Assembly: GCA_033391075.1 (NCBI GenBank)
Contig: JAWPMV010000001.1
Location: 3,534,001-3,598,000 of the forward strand
Direction of reading: 5' to 3'
Source: Bacteroidia bacterium
GTDB lineage: Bacteria > Bacteroidota > Bacteroidia > J057
DNA length: 64,000 bases
The translations under genes were made by a program, and so were the position numbers. Positions 8,547 through 16,572 of this stretch are shown here, piece after piece; within the stretch, counting starts at the first letter, position 1, and the number at the start of each line of letters is the position of its first letter. The notes below the pieces were generated by a model that was not told the DNA's origin, ran no database searches, and was given only the letters and a program-made list of their open reading frames with translations.

Positions 8547-10304
8547 CTATCTGGAGACTTCGGTTCCTCTCCAGGGTTCAGCCAGATATGGGAATACTGA
8601 TTTAAAAGGTGCATCATTGCTTTCAACTCCGGTAGAATATTGAAGCACATTGAGCAATTGGTTTGTTACAGGGGATGCATTAGGATTGCCGGCAGAAAAA
8701 TCATCATACCAAAGGCCGATGGCTGCAAGTACTACTCCCGAAACAGCTTGTAATTCGATACGAGTCACATCATCTTCCAATCTTCGACCATTGGGAAAAC
8801 CATCCATATTTGGAATGAATTGCAAATTGGTATTTCCGGCAAAAGCAGGATCAGTCAATCCCAAAACGGCAGCAGTAATCAATCCATTCGAGCTAAACGC
8901 AGGATCATTTCTGTCTGTAATTGGAACCGCCATATTGAGTCGCAGCATATCACCACCATTGGGTAGGAAATTGTTGACGAAAGGTTTGCCTGCAGCCAGA
9001 GGATTTCCATTTTTTCCAGTGGCCAATTGATAGGGAATCACATTAGGTACACCTGTATGGAAAGCAGGCCAGATATCCACTGAACGAGGTTTGCCAGGTC
9101 CGGGAAGTAGCAGGCTACCGAAAATCGCATCATCCAATGCCGTACCAGCTACTGCAGAGCTTCCTTTTAATCCGAACAATCCATCCTCTCCATTTCCAAA
9201 ATCAAAGGCTCCCAAGGAATTTCTCTGAATCCTCAAGGCTGAAAATGCAGGAACGGCACCTCCAAACTGGTCATCATCCATATAAAGAGCCAATTCAGGA
9301 TTGTAGAAATACTCAAAATGAGCAGGATTTTCATTATAAGGAGTACGTGAGTTCCAATCGTCTTTTTCACCAATCGGAATAACCGCTTCATTGGTCAAAG
9401 GCATCCCCAGACGAGAAACCTGAATCCAGGGGCCAGAATTGCTTAGCGTACCATTTGTATTGAGGGTTTGGATTTGCTGACGGGAAGCCGAAGCCCATAC
9501 GCCAATTACAAAATCACCATCCAGAATATCTGTGGCCTGAGAAACATCTTTGCCATCTTTCTGCAAAGTAGAAATAGGTACTTGAATCACAATACTATGC
9601 GTATTGAGTTTCGCCAAGCCATCTCTTACCTGTCCTCCATTCTGCCGAGGAGAATCCCCCAGATCAAAAATTCCTCCGAGATCAACGTAGAAGGGATCAT
9701 CAGCCGGACCACAGTACACTTTTTCTCCTGTTGTGGCAGTTGCAATGCTTGCCTGAATCAAGGCTTCGTAGTTAGCCGCACCTAAACCCACTACTCCATT
9801 TTCGATAGAGCGCGGCCCAATATTAGGTGGAGGCACAATGCCATTGCTTACGATCACCTGAAAAGTATTTCCTCCGTCTATGCTTCTTTCAAGGACATAG
9901 CTGGTTTTCAGGTTTTCTTGTCCCAAACGAATGTTGAAGAAGGTTGTCGGATCTTCATTCACCTGGGTAAAAGTTGCACGATAAATAATGTCATCGCCAG
10001 GCGTACTTACATCATTGTCAACATGGATTTCATAACGGATACCTTCACCAAAAGAATTATAGTTGGGGCCTCCGAAAGGAAGTTCACCTGGTACATAATT
10101 GGCGATGAGGGTTACCGTATTGGGATCATCAGGGCTTCGAAAGGCATAGACATCGGTATTGTCCGCAAGGGGATCATTGGCGATCAGCGGAGCTTCTCGA
10201 TGGCTGGATGCCTGAAGCAGGAAAGGCAGGCTGCCCAAAACAGCTAAGCTTATCCCTCGTTTGAAGGTTCTTAGCATTCGGGCAAGGGTCATTTTTGCTC
10301 TCAT
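8547..10304 (-). CDS. DUF4331 protein without sorting domain
   Basis: A 585-residue paralogue of the DUF4331 domain next door, sharing long identical stretches such as SSHREAPLIANDPLADNTDV and FPNGRRLEDDVTRIELQAVSG. The signal peptide has a basic n-region and ends near LLQAS. The protein stops at WRGTEVSR, where the neighbour continues into its repeat domains, and it has no T9SS tail, so it is expected in the periplasm or released by another route. The ATG at 10304 is used; an alternative lies four codons later. It is the first gene of the three-gene operon. High identity and adjacency suggest a tandem duplication followed by gain or loss of the C-terminal part. Confidence 0.88.
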   Translation of the reverse strand: MRAKMTLARMLRTFKRGISLAVLGSLPFLLQASSHREAPLIANDPLADNTDVYAFRSPDDPNTVTLIANYVPGELPFGGPNYNSFGEGIRYEIHVDNDVSTPGDDIIYRATFTQVNEDPTTFFNIRLGQENLKTSYVLERSIDGGNTFQVIVSNGIVPPPNIGPRSIENGVVGLGAANYEALIQASIATATTGEKVYCGPADDPFYVDLGGIFDLGDSPRQNGGQVRDGLAKLNTHSIVIQVPISTLQKDGKDVSQATDILDGDFVIGVWASASRQQIQTLNTNGTLSNSGPWIQVSRLGMPLTNEAVIPIGEKDDWNSRTPYNENPAHFEYFYNPELALYMDDDQFGGAVPAFSALRIQRNSLGAFDFGNGEDGLFGLKGSSAVAGTALDDAIFGSLLLPGPGKPRSVDIWPAFHTGVPNVIPYQLATGKNGNPLAAGKPFVNNFLPNGGDMLRLNMAVPITDRNDPAFSSNGLITAAVLGLTDPAFAGNTNLQFIPNMDGFPNGRRLEDDVTRIELQAVSGVVLAAIGLWYDDFSAGNPNASPVTNQLLNVLQYSTGVESNDAPFKSVFPYLAEPWRGTEVSR

Positions 10305-10417
10305 AAATTAGCTTCGATTAAGTGTTGTAAAATAGAATTCGAGCTACTTACGAGAGCTTGTGGTGAAGTGGATTTAAAATGGGTGAAAAAAATTTAACTC
10401 TTCCGCTGCACCTCCCC

Positions 10418-10437
10418 GTTTCTCTCCAAAGAGAAAC
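10418..10437. other. Perfect hairpin
   Basis: GTTTCTCT (10418-10425), loop CCAA, AGAGAAAC (10430-10437). Neither flank has a T run, so it is not a standard terminator. It may belong to the nearby repeat element. Confidence 0.5.
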
Positions 10438-10458
10438 AACCCGCTAGCCCGACCTTTG

Positions 10459-10581
10459 GTCATCTCGAAGTTTGAATGTGAGAAGGATTGTGGGCTGAGA
10501 GATCATGTTTTATTTGATCTCATATAAATGCAAGGTCTCTCGGCGCTCATAAGCCCTTTCTTTAGCCAGCCTCGAGATGAC
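10459..10581. repeat. Palindromic intergenic element (GTCATCTCGA type)
   Basis: The ends are perfect inverted repeats, GTCATCTCGA (10459-10468) and TCGAGATGAC (10572-10581). Inside, GAGAGATC (10497-10504) faces GGTCTCTC (10534-10541) and a GGGCT/AGCCC pair extends the arm. The design matches the REP-like palindromes (GTCATCTCGA...GAGAGATC) scattered between genes in many Bacteroidota genomes. No transposase gene is nearby. Confidence 0.65.
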
Positions 10582-10653
10582 ACGGATTGTTTAAGGATTT
10601 GCGCGCACTCCATGACACCAAAGGTTAAGGGAGTGAAGGCTTGAGGCAGTGGG

Positions 10654-11448
10654 TCAGGAAAGTCCTCCTGAGACATACATCATATCCAGACTTGGAGTAG
10701 TACTGCCTCCACGTTTTTCGAGGGTTACAGCAAAGGCTGCTATTTCACCTTCCATGGGATTCAACTCGATCAAGCCTTCTGCGGGATCAAAAACTCCTGC
10801 ATCGACTGGCTTACCATCAATTATGGCCCAAAGCTGAAACTGCTTGTTCTGATCTGTATTACTAAGATTACCGGTATTGAGGAATACCTTTTTGTCTGAT
10901 TTGCTATAATAAACAGTAGCCAAAGAGCCAGGCGAGGCAACAGTCCCAGTCATCAGCACTTCCTTATAATGTGGACTTGTCAGAATCTTTATTTGGGTAC
11001 TACTTCTTTGAATTTGGCTGGCAAAGACATCATTCTCTATAGCCATTTCCTCGATCCTTTGATCAAGACTGGCTATTTGATTATTCGCATCCTGAATCTG
11101 TCGAAACTGAAACAAATTCATCGCAAGGCTTATCAACAAGGCAATGGCAGCAGCTATGGCCATCCATCGGAATTTAAAGCCGGAAGAGGAATTTTCATCT
11201 CCTAATTTAATGACAGGGGTTTCCTCTTCGATCTGATCCATAATTCCTGCCAGCAAATCTCTTTGAGGTTTTCTACTGAAAACAGGAGCGAGTGCTGCTA
11301 AACTTTCTTCAATCGCCTGAATTTCTGCCTGCACCTCTGGGTGTTTATCAGCCATACGACGCACCTCATCCGCTTCGCTTTCGCTTAGCTTCCCACTCAC
11401 ATAGAGTTCCAGTATACCGGACGATATGTATTCCTTCGGATCCGTCAT
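10654..11448 (-). CDS. Anti-sigma factor, RskA/anti-sigma-K type
   Basis: A 264-residue single-pass membrane protein. Residues 1-90 form a short cytoplasmic anti-sigma segment (SGILELYVSGKLSESEADEV) without the Cys/His zinc motif. A transmembrane helix lies at about 94-115, a coiled coil at 116-147, and the extracytoplasmic RskA-type domain at 150-264 (TVYYSKSDKKVFLNTGNL ... QFQLWAIIDGKPVDAGVFD). The end SLDMMYVSGG is typical of the family. It starts one base after the stop of the sigma gene, so the two are translationally linked. It should hold the ECF sigma factor at the membrane and release it on an envelope signal, which is not known here. Confidence 0.9.
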   Translation of the reverse strand: MTDPKEYISSGILELYVSGKLSESEADEVRRMADKHPEVQAEIQAIEESLAALAPVFSRKPQRDLLAGIMDQIEEETPVIKLGDENSSSGFKFRWMAIAAAIALLISLAMNLFQFRQIQDANNQIASLDQRIEEMAIENDVFASQIQRSSTQIKILTSPHYKEVLMTGTVASPGSLATVYYSKSDKKVFLNTGNLSNTDQNKQFQLWAIIDGKPVDAGVFDPAEGLIELNPMEGEIAAFAVTLEKRGGSTTPSLDMMYVSGGLS

Positions 11449-11449
11449 C

Positions 11450-11995
11450 TTATTCTTTCATAATTTTTCTCAACTCATTCAGTCCCTGTCGCACCCTCGT
11501 TTTCAGAGTTCCTAAGGGTATTTCCAGTTTCTGAGCAGCTTCCGCATGAGAATAACCTTCAAAATATACGACCTGAATTACTGCTAAAAATTTCGGATCC
11601 AGCTTGGCTACCTTTTCTCGGATGCCAATTTGGTCCGGATTAAATCCTTCTTCTCCTATCCTCTCCGCTATATCTACGAGCTTTTCTTTGCTCTGGATTT
11701 TATTTTGATTTTTAAATCCCTTCGACCTCATTTTATCAATGGCAGTGTTTCGGCAGATGTTTACCATCCAGGTAAATAGACGCCCTTTGCTCGAATCATA
11801 AGATTTAGCAAATCGCCAAATCTTTAAGACAGATTCCTGAAAGACATCCTCCGATTCAGGATCGTTTTTAATCATTTGAAAGATCACTCCATACAGAACC
11901 TCTGAATAGTTCTCATAGATCATACGGATCGCGGACTTGTCTCCCTGACGGAGTAGTTCGACGATCTGTTTTTCAATATGTGTGAGTGCCTTCAA
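11450..11995 (-). CDS. ECF RNA polymerase sigma factor (SigK-like)
   Basis: A 181-residue sigma-70 family protein. Region 2 (about 20-95) carries the -10-binding segment DVFQESVLKIWRFAKSYD and GRLFTWMVNICRNTAIDKMR. Region 4 (about 125-178) carries the helix-turn-helix YFEGYSHAEAAQKLEIPLGT followed by KTRVRQGLNELRK. The region 4 style and the RskA partner place it with SigK-type ECF factors. Likely targets include its own operon and the DUF4331 genes downstream (inference). The convergent terminator at 12057-12093 shields it from read-through of the oxidoreductase gene. Confidence 0.93.
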   Translation of the reverse strand: MKALTHIEKQIVELLRQGDKSAIRMIYENYSEVLYGVIFQMIKNDPESEDVFQESVLKIWRFAKSYDSSKGRLFTWMVNICRNTAIDKMRSKGFKNQNKIQSKEKLVDIAERIGEEGFNPDQIGIREKVAKLDPKFLAVIQVVYFEGYSHAEAAQKLEIPLGTLKTRVRQGLNELRKIMKE

Positions 11996-12056
11996 TCCTA
12001 TTATTCTACCTGGGTGTATTTAGCTTGCAATATAGAGAGTATATGAATCAAACAAG

Positions 12057-12093
12057 AAAAAATCCCGCAGATAAGACATATACGGGATTTTTT
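12057..12093. terminator. Bidirectional terminator
   Basis: AAAAAATCCCG (12057-12067) pairs over 11 bp with CGGGATTTTTT (12083-12093). On the minus strand it ends the oxidoreductase transcript just before the sigma gene region. Confidence 0.85.
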
Positions 12094-12115
12094 CTCAATC
12101 GGATTTATTTTTCAC

Positions 12116-13447
12116 TTAAACGACCATATCCCATCCATCCTCATAGTCCCTGCTCCACATACGAGCCGCTTCAGCATCTCCATGGATACTTCCATCTTTA
12201 GGATCGGTTTTCAAACTTCTTCCTACTCTCTGAGAGATATTCCCCAGGTGGCACATGAGTACACTCTTGTGTCCTTCGACGATATTGGAAGCCTGGGTGG
12301 CTCCATCTCTGATTGCAGCGGCAAAGTTTCTCATATGGAAGGTATCCAGAGCACCAGCACCAACCGTATTGGTGGTAGCGCTTTTTTGCTCTTCTTTTTC
12401 TTCTTCTACTACTTTGCCTTTTTTATCATAAAGAATATATCCGTTTCTATCGAGGAGTATAGAACCCTCTGTCCCCTGGATGATAGCTCCCCGCCCTCTT
12501 CCTCTAGTATTGAGTCCGTTACAACTCAAGCCTTCCCACACAATGTTTTTTCCTCCTTCAAATTCGAAACTGGCATATTGAGTATCATAAAATTGCCAGT
12601 CATCTTCAAAGTGGTAGCGTCCACCTGAAGAGCTCACTTTGGTTGGATAATCAACGCCAAGGGCCCAGCGACAAATGTCAATTTCATGGGTTCCATTGTT
12701 GCAGATTTCTCCGGTGCCCCAATGCCAGAACCAATGCCAATTGTAGTGAATCAGGTTGTCCTGATAGGGCATGCGAGGAACAGGGCCTTGCCATAATTCA
12801 TAATCCAACCAGTCAGGTACAGGAGCCTTCACGCCTTTTCCGATACTTCCCCTGGTGTTATGGTACCAGGCCTTTCCATTATAAGGCTTGCCAATTTTTC
12901 CCTCGCGGATCATTTGAACCCCTTTGATCGACTTGGGCCCAGATCTTTGCTGATTGCCCATCTGAATGGTGCGCCCATATTTTTTCTGAGCCTCTATGAG
13001 CATCTCTCCTTCATATGGATTATGCCCACAAGGTTTTTCAACATAGACATCCTTGCCTGCTTTCATGGCCCAAAGGCTCATCGGTGCATGCAAATGATCA
13101 GGGGTAGCAATGATGATGGCATCCAGATTCTTGTCATCCAAAAGTCTTCGAAAATCTTTTTCTGGCTTGATTTTTCCTTTAGAAACTTTTCCGGCATTTT
13201 TCATCCCTTTTTCCAGGGCGCGTGTATCAACATCACAGATATATGAGATACGAACATTATCCGTAGCAGCTGCGGAGCGAATCAAGGCATTACCTCTTCC
13301 ATTTGTGCCGACTACAGCTACATTAAGGCGACTATTAGCGCCTATAATATTTGCATAAGATTGGGAAGTCATAGCTAATGGAAGCCCGACTCCTGCGACA
13401 GCAGAATGTTTCAGGAATTTTCTTCTGGATTGTTTTTTTGTAGTCAT
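12116..13447 (-). CDS. Gfo/Idh/MocA family oxidoreductase, Tat-exported
   Basis: A 443-residue NAD(P)-dependent sugar or polyol dehydrogenase-like protein. The start MTTKKQ (13447) is chosen because it places a twin-arginine motif SRRKFLK at 7-13 before a hydrophobic segment, so the protein should be exported folded with its cofactor. The Rossmann fold opens with VAVVGTNGRGN (about 43-53) and the family motif EKPCGHNPYEGE follows. The C-terminal half is the usual alpha/beta domain with HWFWHWGTGEICNNGTHE. Tat-exported members in Bacteroidota act on glycans, but the substrate here is unknown. It is a single gene with a terminator behind it. Confidence 0.9.
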   Translation of the reverse strand: MTTKKQSRRKFLKHSAVAGVGLPLAMTSQSYANIIGANSRLNVAVVGTNGRGNALIRSAAATDNVRISYICDVDTRALEKGMKNAGKVSKGKIKPEKDFRRLLDDKNLDAIIIATPDHLHAPMSLWAMKAGKDVYVEKPCGHNPYEGEMLIEAQKKYGRTIQMGNQQRSGPKSIKGVQMIREGKIGKPYNGKAWYHNTRGSIGKGVKAPVPDWLDYELWQGPVPRMPYQDNLIHYNWHWFWHWGTGEICNNGTHEIDICRWALGVDYPTKVSSSGGRYHFEDDWQFYDTQYASFEFEGGKNIVWEGLSCNGLNTRGRGRGAIIQGTEGSILLDRNGYILYDKKGKVVEEEKEEQKSATTNTVGAGALDTFHMRNFAAAIRDGATQASNIVEGHKSVLMCHLGNISQRVGRSLKTDPKDGSIHGDAEAARMWSRDYEDGWDMVV

Positions 13448-13566
13448 AGCATGAGCAGTAATAGATGAAATAACAATTATGAGTTCACTCAAAATTTACT
13501 AAATAATCTGTAACTTTTTTGAAATGCTCGCTTATGAGAGAAAGATTTTAAAAGAAATTTGCACAC

Positions 13567-14925
13567 ATGAGAATTCCATCCCTGTTCTTTGCCCTCGTCC
13601 TGCTTATTTGCACACAAACTTTCGCCCAGGAAAGACTTGATCTGAATGAAGCTCTAGCGAAAAAACTAATTGAAATCACTCCTCGAGGATTGGGGGGATA
13701 TCAAGGAAAATGCCTGGAGATAATTATTAAAAACACCAGTTCGCAGATCGTATCTCTGGAAATACCTGCAGGGCAAATATTTGCCAGTGAGGATTCAAAT
13801 ATCCAGGATTTGGTCATTACTCAGAGACAGACACTCGCTCTCGGTCCAAATACCCAGAAGAAGAAGCAATTTTACACCATGTGTACCCAGGCCAAAAATG
13901 CATCTCCCTCAAAAGGAGAAAAATATAGTCTGGGGAAAATGGCCGAGCCTTCCTTATTCAAATTAGTGGGTCGCATTGATCAGGGAAATTATCAAAATAG
14001 CAGTGCACAATCAGCTGTTTGGGCCATCAGTGATCGAGAAGATATCAGAAATGTTTATGGAGAGGATACGAGCATGGTCAGAAACCTGGCAGAAGTAATC
14101 AGCGAAGAGAGGAATATAGATATTGAATCTTTTGACCTAAGCCCCAGAAGACATCATATTACTTCCATCAAAAGCAGTATGGAAGTATTGTTGAAAGAAA
14201 ATATTGAGCAAGCCAAACTGATCCTTGTGGATCAGGAAGGAAACATAATCCGGAGGTATTTTGAAGACCGATTTTACGAAAGAGGCTTCCATCAGTGGAA
14301 AGTTGGAGCAAGTCATACGTTGGGAGATAGTGCAGAATTGTACTTACGCTTATTTGAGGGAGAGAGACTTGTTTCAGAAAAGAAAGTATTAGTATCAGAT
14401 AGTATCACAAGCATGAGGGAGTTTCATAGCGAAGCAATCCTGAGCTATGAAGCCTCCCTTGATCTCCGGGCTGACATTGGGGTATTTGATCAGGCAAACA
14501 ATCTCTACTTTCTAATTAAAGCAGATCATCTCATCAAAAAAGGATTTCACAGGGGACGATATATAGCCAAATGCCTCTTGCCACCCAATGAAGATTTTTT
14601 CATCAAAGTAATCAGCAATGGAGAAGTTTTAGCCGAGAAAAAGGCAGATGCGAATCAAACGGCCCCAAAGATTTATCCTAAAAAGAATGTCATGGGCGTG
14701 TACCGCATGAATCCAAAGGAGGCAATGGATAATGTAAGCATAGGGGTATATGACTCAGAAGGTAGATTAAAAAAAGTCTTGTATAAGATCAAGCATCTGA
14801 ATGCAGGACAAAGGCATCTGAAATACAACTTCAGCCATCGGGAGGGGCCGGGTGCACTTTTTTATATTCGTACAGTATCAGATACAGGGGAAGTACTGCA
14901 GGAAGAAGAGATTAGCAGCAAATAG
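13567..14925 (+). CDS. Secreted protein of unknown function
   Basis: A 452-residue protein with a clear signal peptide ending in TFAQ. The first 130 residues form a distinct domain with GLGGYQGKCLEIIIKNTSS, then an IPAGQIF segment, a second Cys in MCTQAKNASPS, and SAVWAISD near 150. I believe similar N-terminal domains recur in secreted Bacteroidota proteins, but I cannot name the family. The rest (about 190-452) looks like beta-sandwich repeats without recognisable catalytic residues. It is convergent with the amidohydrolase gene, with a single base between the two ends and no terminator. Confidence 0.75.
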   Translation: MRIPSLFFALVLLICTQTFAQERLDLNEALAKKLIEITPRGLGGYQGKCLEIIIKNTSSQIVSLEIPAGQIFASEDSNIQDLVITQRQTLALGPNTQKKKQFYTMCTQAKNASPSKGEKYSLGKMAEPSLFKLVGRIDQGNYQNSSAQSAVWAISDREDIRNVYGEDTSMVRNLAEVISEERNIDIESFDLSPRRHHITSIKSSMEVLLKENIEQAKLILVDQEGNIIRRYFEDRFYERGFHQWKVGASHTLGDSAELYLRLFEGERLVSEKKVLVSDSITSMREFHSEAILSYEASLDLRADIGVFDQANNLYFLIKADHLIKKGFHRGRYIAKCLLPPNEDFFIKVISNGEVLAEKKADANQTAPKIYPKKNVMGVYRMNPKEAMDNVSIGVYDSEGRLKKVLYKIKHLNAGQRHLKYNFSHREGPGALFYIRTVSDTGEVLQEEEISSK

Positions 14926-14926
14926 A

Positions 14927-16483
14927 TTATAGTTTGAACTTTGCTCGTAATACTCTTCCCTTACCGCCTTCGACGAAGCGATTCTTGTGCATGACTAATT
15001 CTCCATTTACCCAAATGGCATTTATCCCACTAGCCAGTTCATGCGGAGATTCGTAGGTCGCATTTGCCCGAAGTTCATTGGGATCAAAAACCAGGAGATC
15101 TGCTTTATTCCCAACCTTGACAAATCCTCGATCCTCCAGGCCAAGGGTGAGAGCAGTTAAACCGCTCATTTTATAGATCGCTTCTTCCAGGCTAAAGAGG
15201 TATTTCTCCAGGACATGGGTCTGGATAATTTTCACAAAACTCCCATATCCCCTCGGATGGCGCATAGTTGGGCTTCCGTCTGAGGAAACCATGGAAAAGG
15301 GATCTTGCAAGAGCCTTTCCTGCAAATTTTCGTTCATCACAAAATAAGCAGCTGAAGCCCCCGAAGGCCCGATATCATCAATCAGTACCTTCTCAAAAGA
15401 CTTTCCTTTTTCCTTGGCAACTTCTTCCAGGGTCTTTCCGGCATAGGGAGCCGTACCAAAAAGGGTAGCTTTCGGGCCATTCCTTTTGATGACCTTTTTG
15501 ACTAAAAAGCCTTCCAATTGATACCGCCGATCTCGTTTTACCTCCTCAAAATTATTGGGGGGTAAAGCCCAGTCAGGAAATACTATTCCAATTCCGGTAT
15601 AACTGGCATTATAGGGATAAACATCCGCCGTAATCCTGATATTCTTCAAACGTGCGCTATCCAGAAGATTCAATAATCTCTCCGCTCTCCTTCTTCCCCT
15701 CCCATATACGGATTTCATGTGAGAGACATGAACTTTACAATATTGCCCCTGGCGAATCAACTCTCTCAAAGAAGATTCGATCTGATCATCATCTTCATTT
15801 CGGATATGGCTCATGATAATACGGCCGTAATCTCCTGTTACTTTAGCCAATTCCAATAGTTCAGGATCTTTAGCATAGAATCCCGGTCGGTATTCCAGAC
15901 CTGTACTCATACCCCAGGCTCCTTTCACATACGCATCATTGAGCATGGAAATCATTTTGTCCATTTGCTCCTCGCTGGGGTCCGGAGAATAATTTATTCC
16001 ACTCATTTTCCTCAGGGTCCCGTGTCCCACAAAAGGTAGGATATTTACGCCCGGTTTTTTCTCCTGCACCTCCTTCATCCAGGTATTAAGGTTCTCAACC
16101 GCAGGATGAGAACCATCTTGTCCCAGACAAATGCTGGTAACTCCCATTGCCAGGAAATTGCGAAACTCGCCATCTTTCAGAGGATTTCCATGCGCATGTG
16201 GATCTATAAAGCCCGGACTCAGAATTTTCCCTTCAGCATTGAAATAGCTTTTTACGGTAATCATACTCGAATCAACCTTGCCTATATAAGCAATGCTATC
16301 TCCTCGAATCAGAAGGTCAGCCATATAGGCCGATCCCCCGGTACCGTCCATGATACGGGCATTGTGGATGTGATAGTCAAAACGGGAATTTCCACTGACA
16401 AACTGCTCAAAATCCGATAGACCACTCCTACAGGAAAGACATAGGAGGAGGATTAGAAAAATTATATTTCTTTGAGCATTCAT
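14927..16483 (-). CDS. N-acyl-D-amino-acid deacylase-like amidohydrolase
   Basis: About 518 residues of the amidohydrolase superfamily, D-aminoacylase branch, which hydrolyses N-acyl-D-amino acids. The start MNAQRN (16483) gives a signal ending in LCLSC, so it is a lipoprotein. Visible features are the metal motif SPGFIDPHAHGNP, the GxSTGLEY region, the metal His in HVSHMKS, the late Asp in MVSSDGSPTMRHPRGYGSF, and the C-terminal composite beta-sandwich with GNKADLLVFDP. Location on the lipoprotein face suggests a role in degrading peptidoglycan-derived or dietary D-amino acid conjugates (inference). Confidence 0.9.
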   Translation of the reverse strand: MNAQRNIIFLILLLCLSCRSGLSDFEQFVSGNSRFDYHIHNARIMDGTGGSAYMADLLIRGDSIAYIGKVDSSMITVKSYFNAEGKILSPGFIDPHAHGNPLKDGEFRNFLAMGVTSICLGQDGSHPAVENLNTWMKEVQEKKPGVNILPFVGHGTLRKMSGINYSPDPSEEQMDKMISMLNDAYVKGAWGMSTGLEYRPGFYAKDPELLELAKVTGDYGRIIMSHIRNEDDDQIESSLRELIRQGQYCKVHVSHMKSVYGRGRRRAERLLNLLDSARLKNIRITADVYPYNASYTGIGIVFPDWALPPNNFEEVKRDRRYQLEGFLVKKVIKRNGPKATLFGTAPYAGKTLEEVAKEKGKSFEKVLIDDIGPSGASAAYFVMNENLQERLLQDPFSMVSSDGSPTMRHPRGYGSFVKIIQTHVLEKYLFSLEEAIYKMSGLTALTLGLEDRGFVKVGNKADLLVFDPNELRANATYESPHELASGINAIWVNGELVMHKNRFVEGGKGRVLRAKFKL

Positions 16484-16572
16484 AGTGTGAATATACAACA
16501 GACGTTCAAATCTTCCCTTTAGTTTCGAAGGAAATTCTTAATTTGATCATAATGACTTAACCTCTTCCCACT

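Larger units (their letters stand above)
10305..10653. other. Intergenic region between anti-sigma and DUF4331 genes
   Basis: A 349-bp gap between two minus-strand genes. It holds an 8-bp perfect hairpin (10418-10437), a large palindromic element (10459-10581) and a weak stem CACTCC/GGAGTG (10606-10611 with 10630-10635). No exact TAnnTTTG element is visible upstream of the DUF4331 gene, which would fit use of an ECF-sigma promoter, but I cannot identify one. Confidence 0.5.

Noticed and set aside
5760-10304. Several long open frames on the plus strand opposite the DUF4331 genes (for example 6916-7266, 7974-8465, 9918-10247)
   Set aside because: They are antisense shadows of the two conserved DUF4331 genes; their products show no domain, signal or sensible composition.
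10418-10437. Terminator of the anti-sigma transcript
   Set aside because: The hairpin is perfect, but neither strand has a T run after it, so intrinsic termination is not supported.
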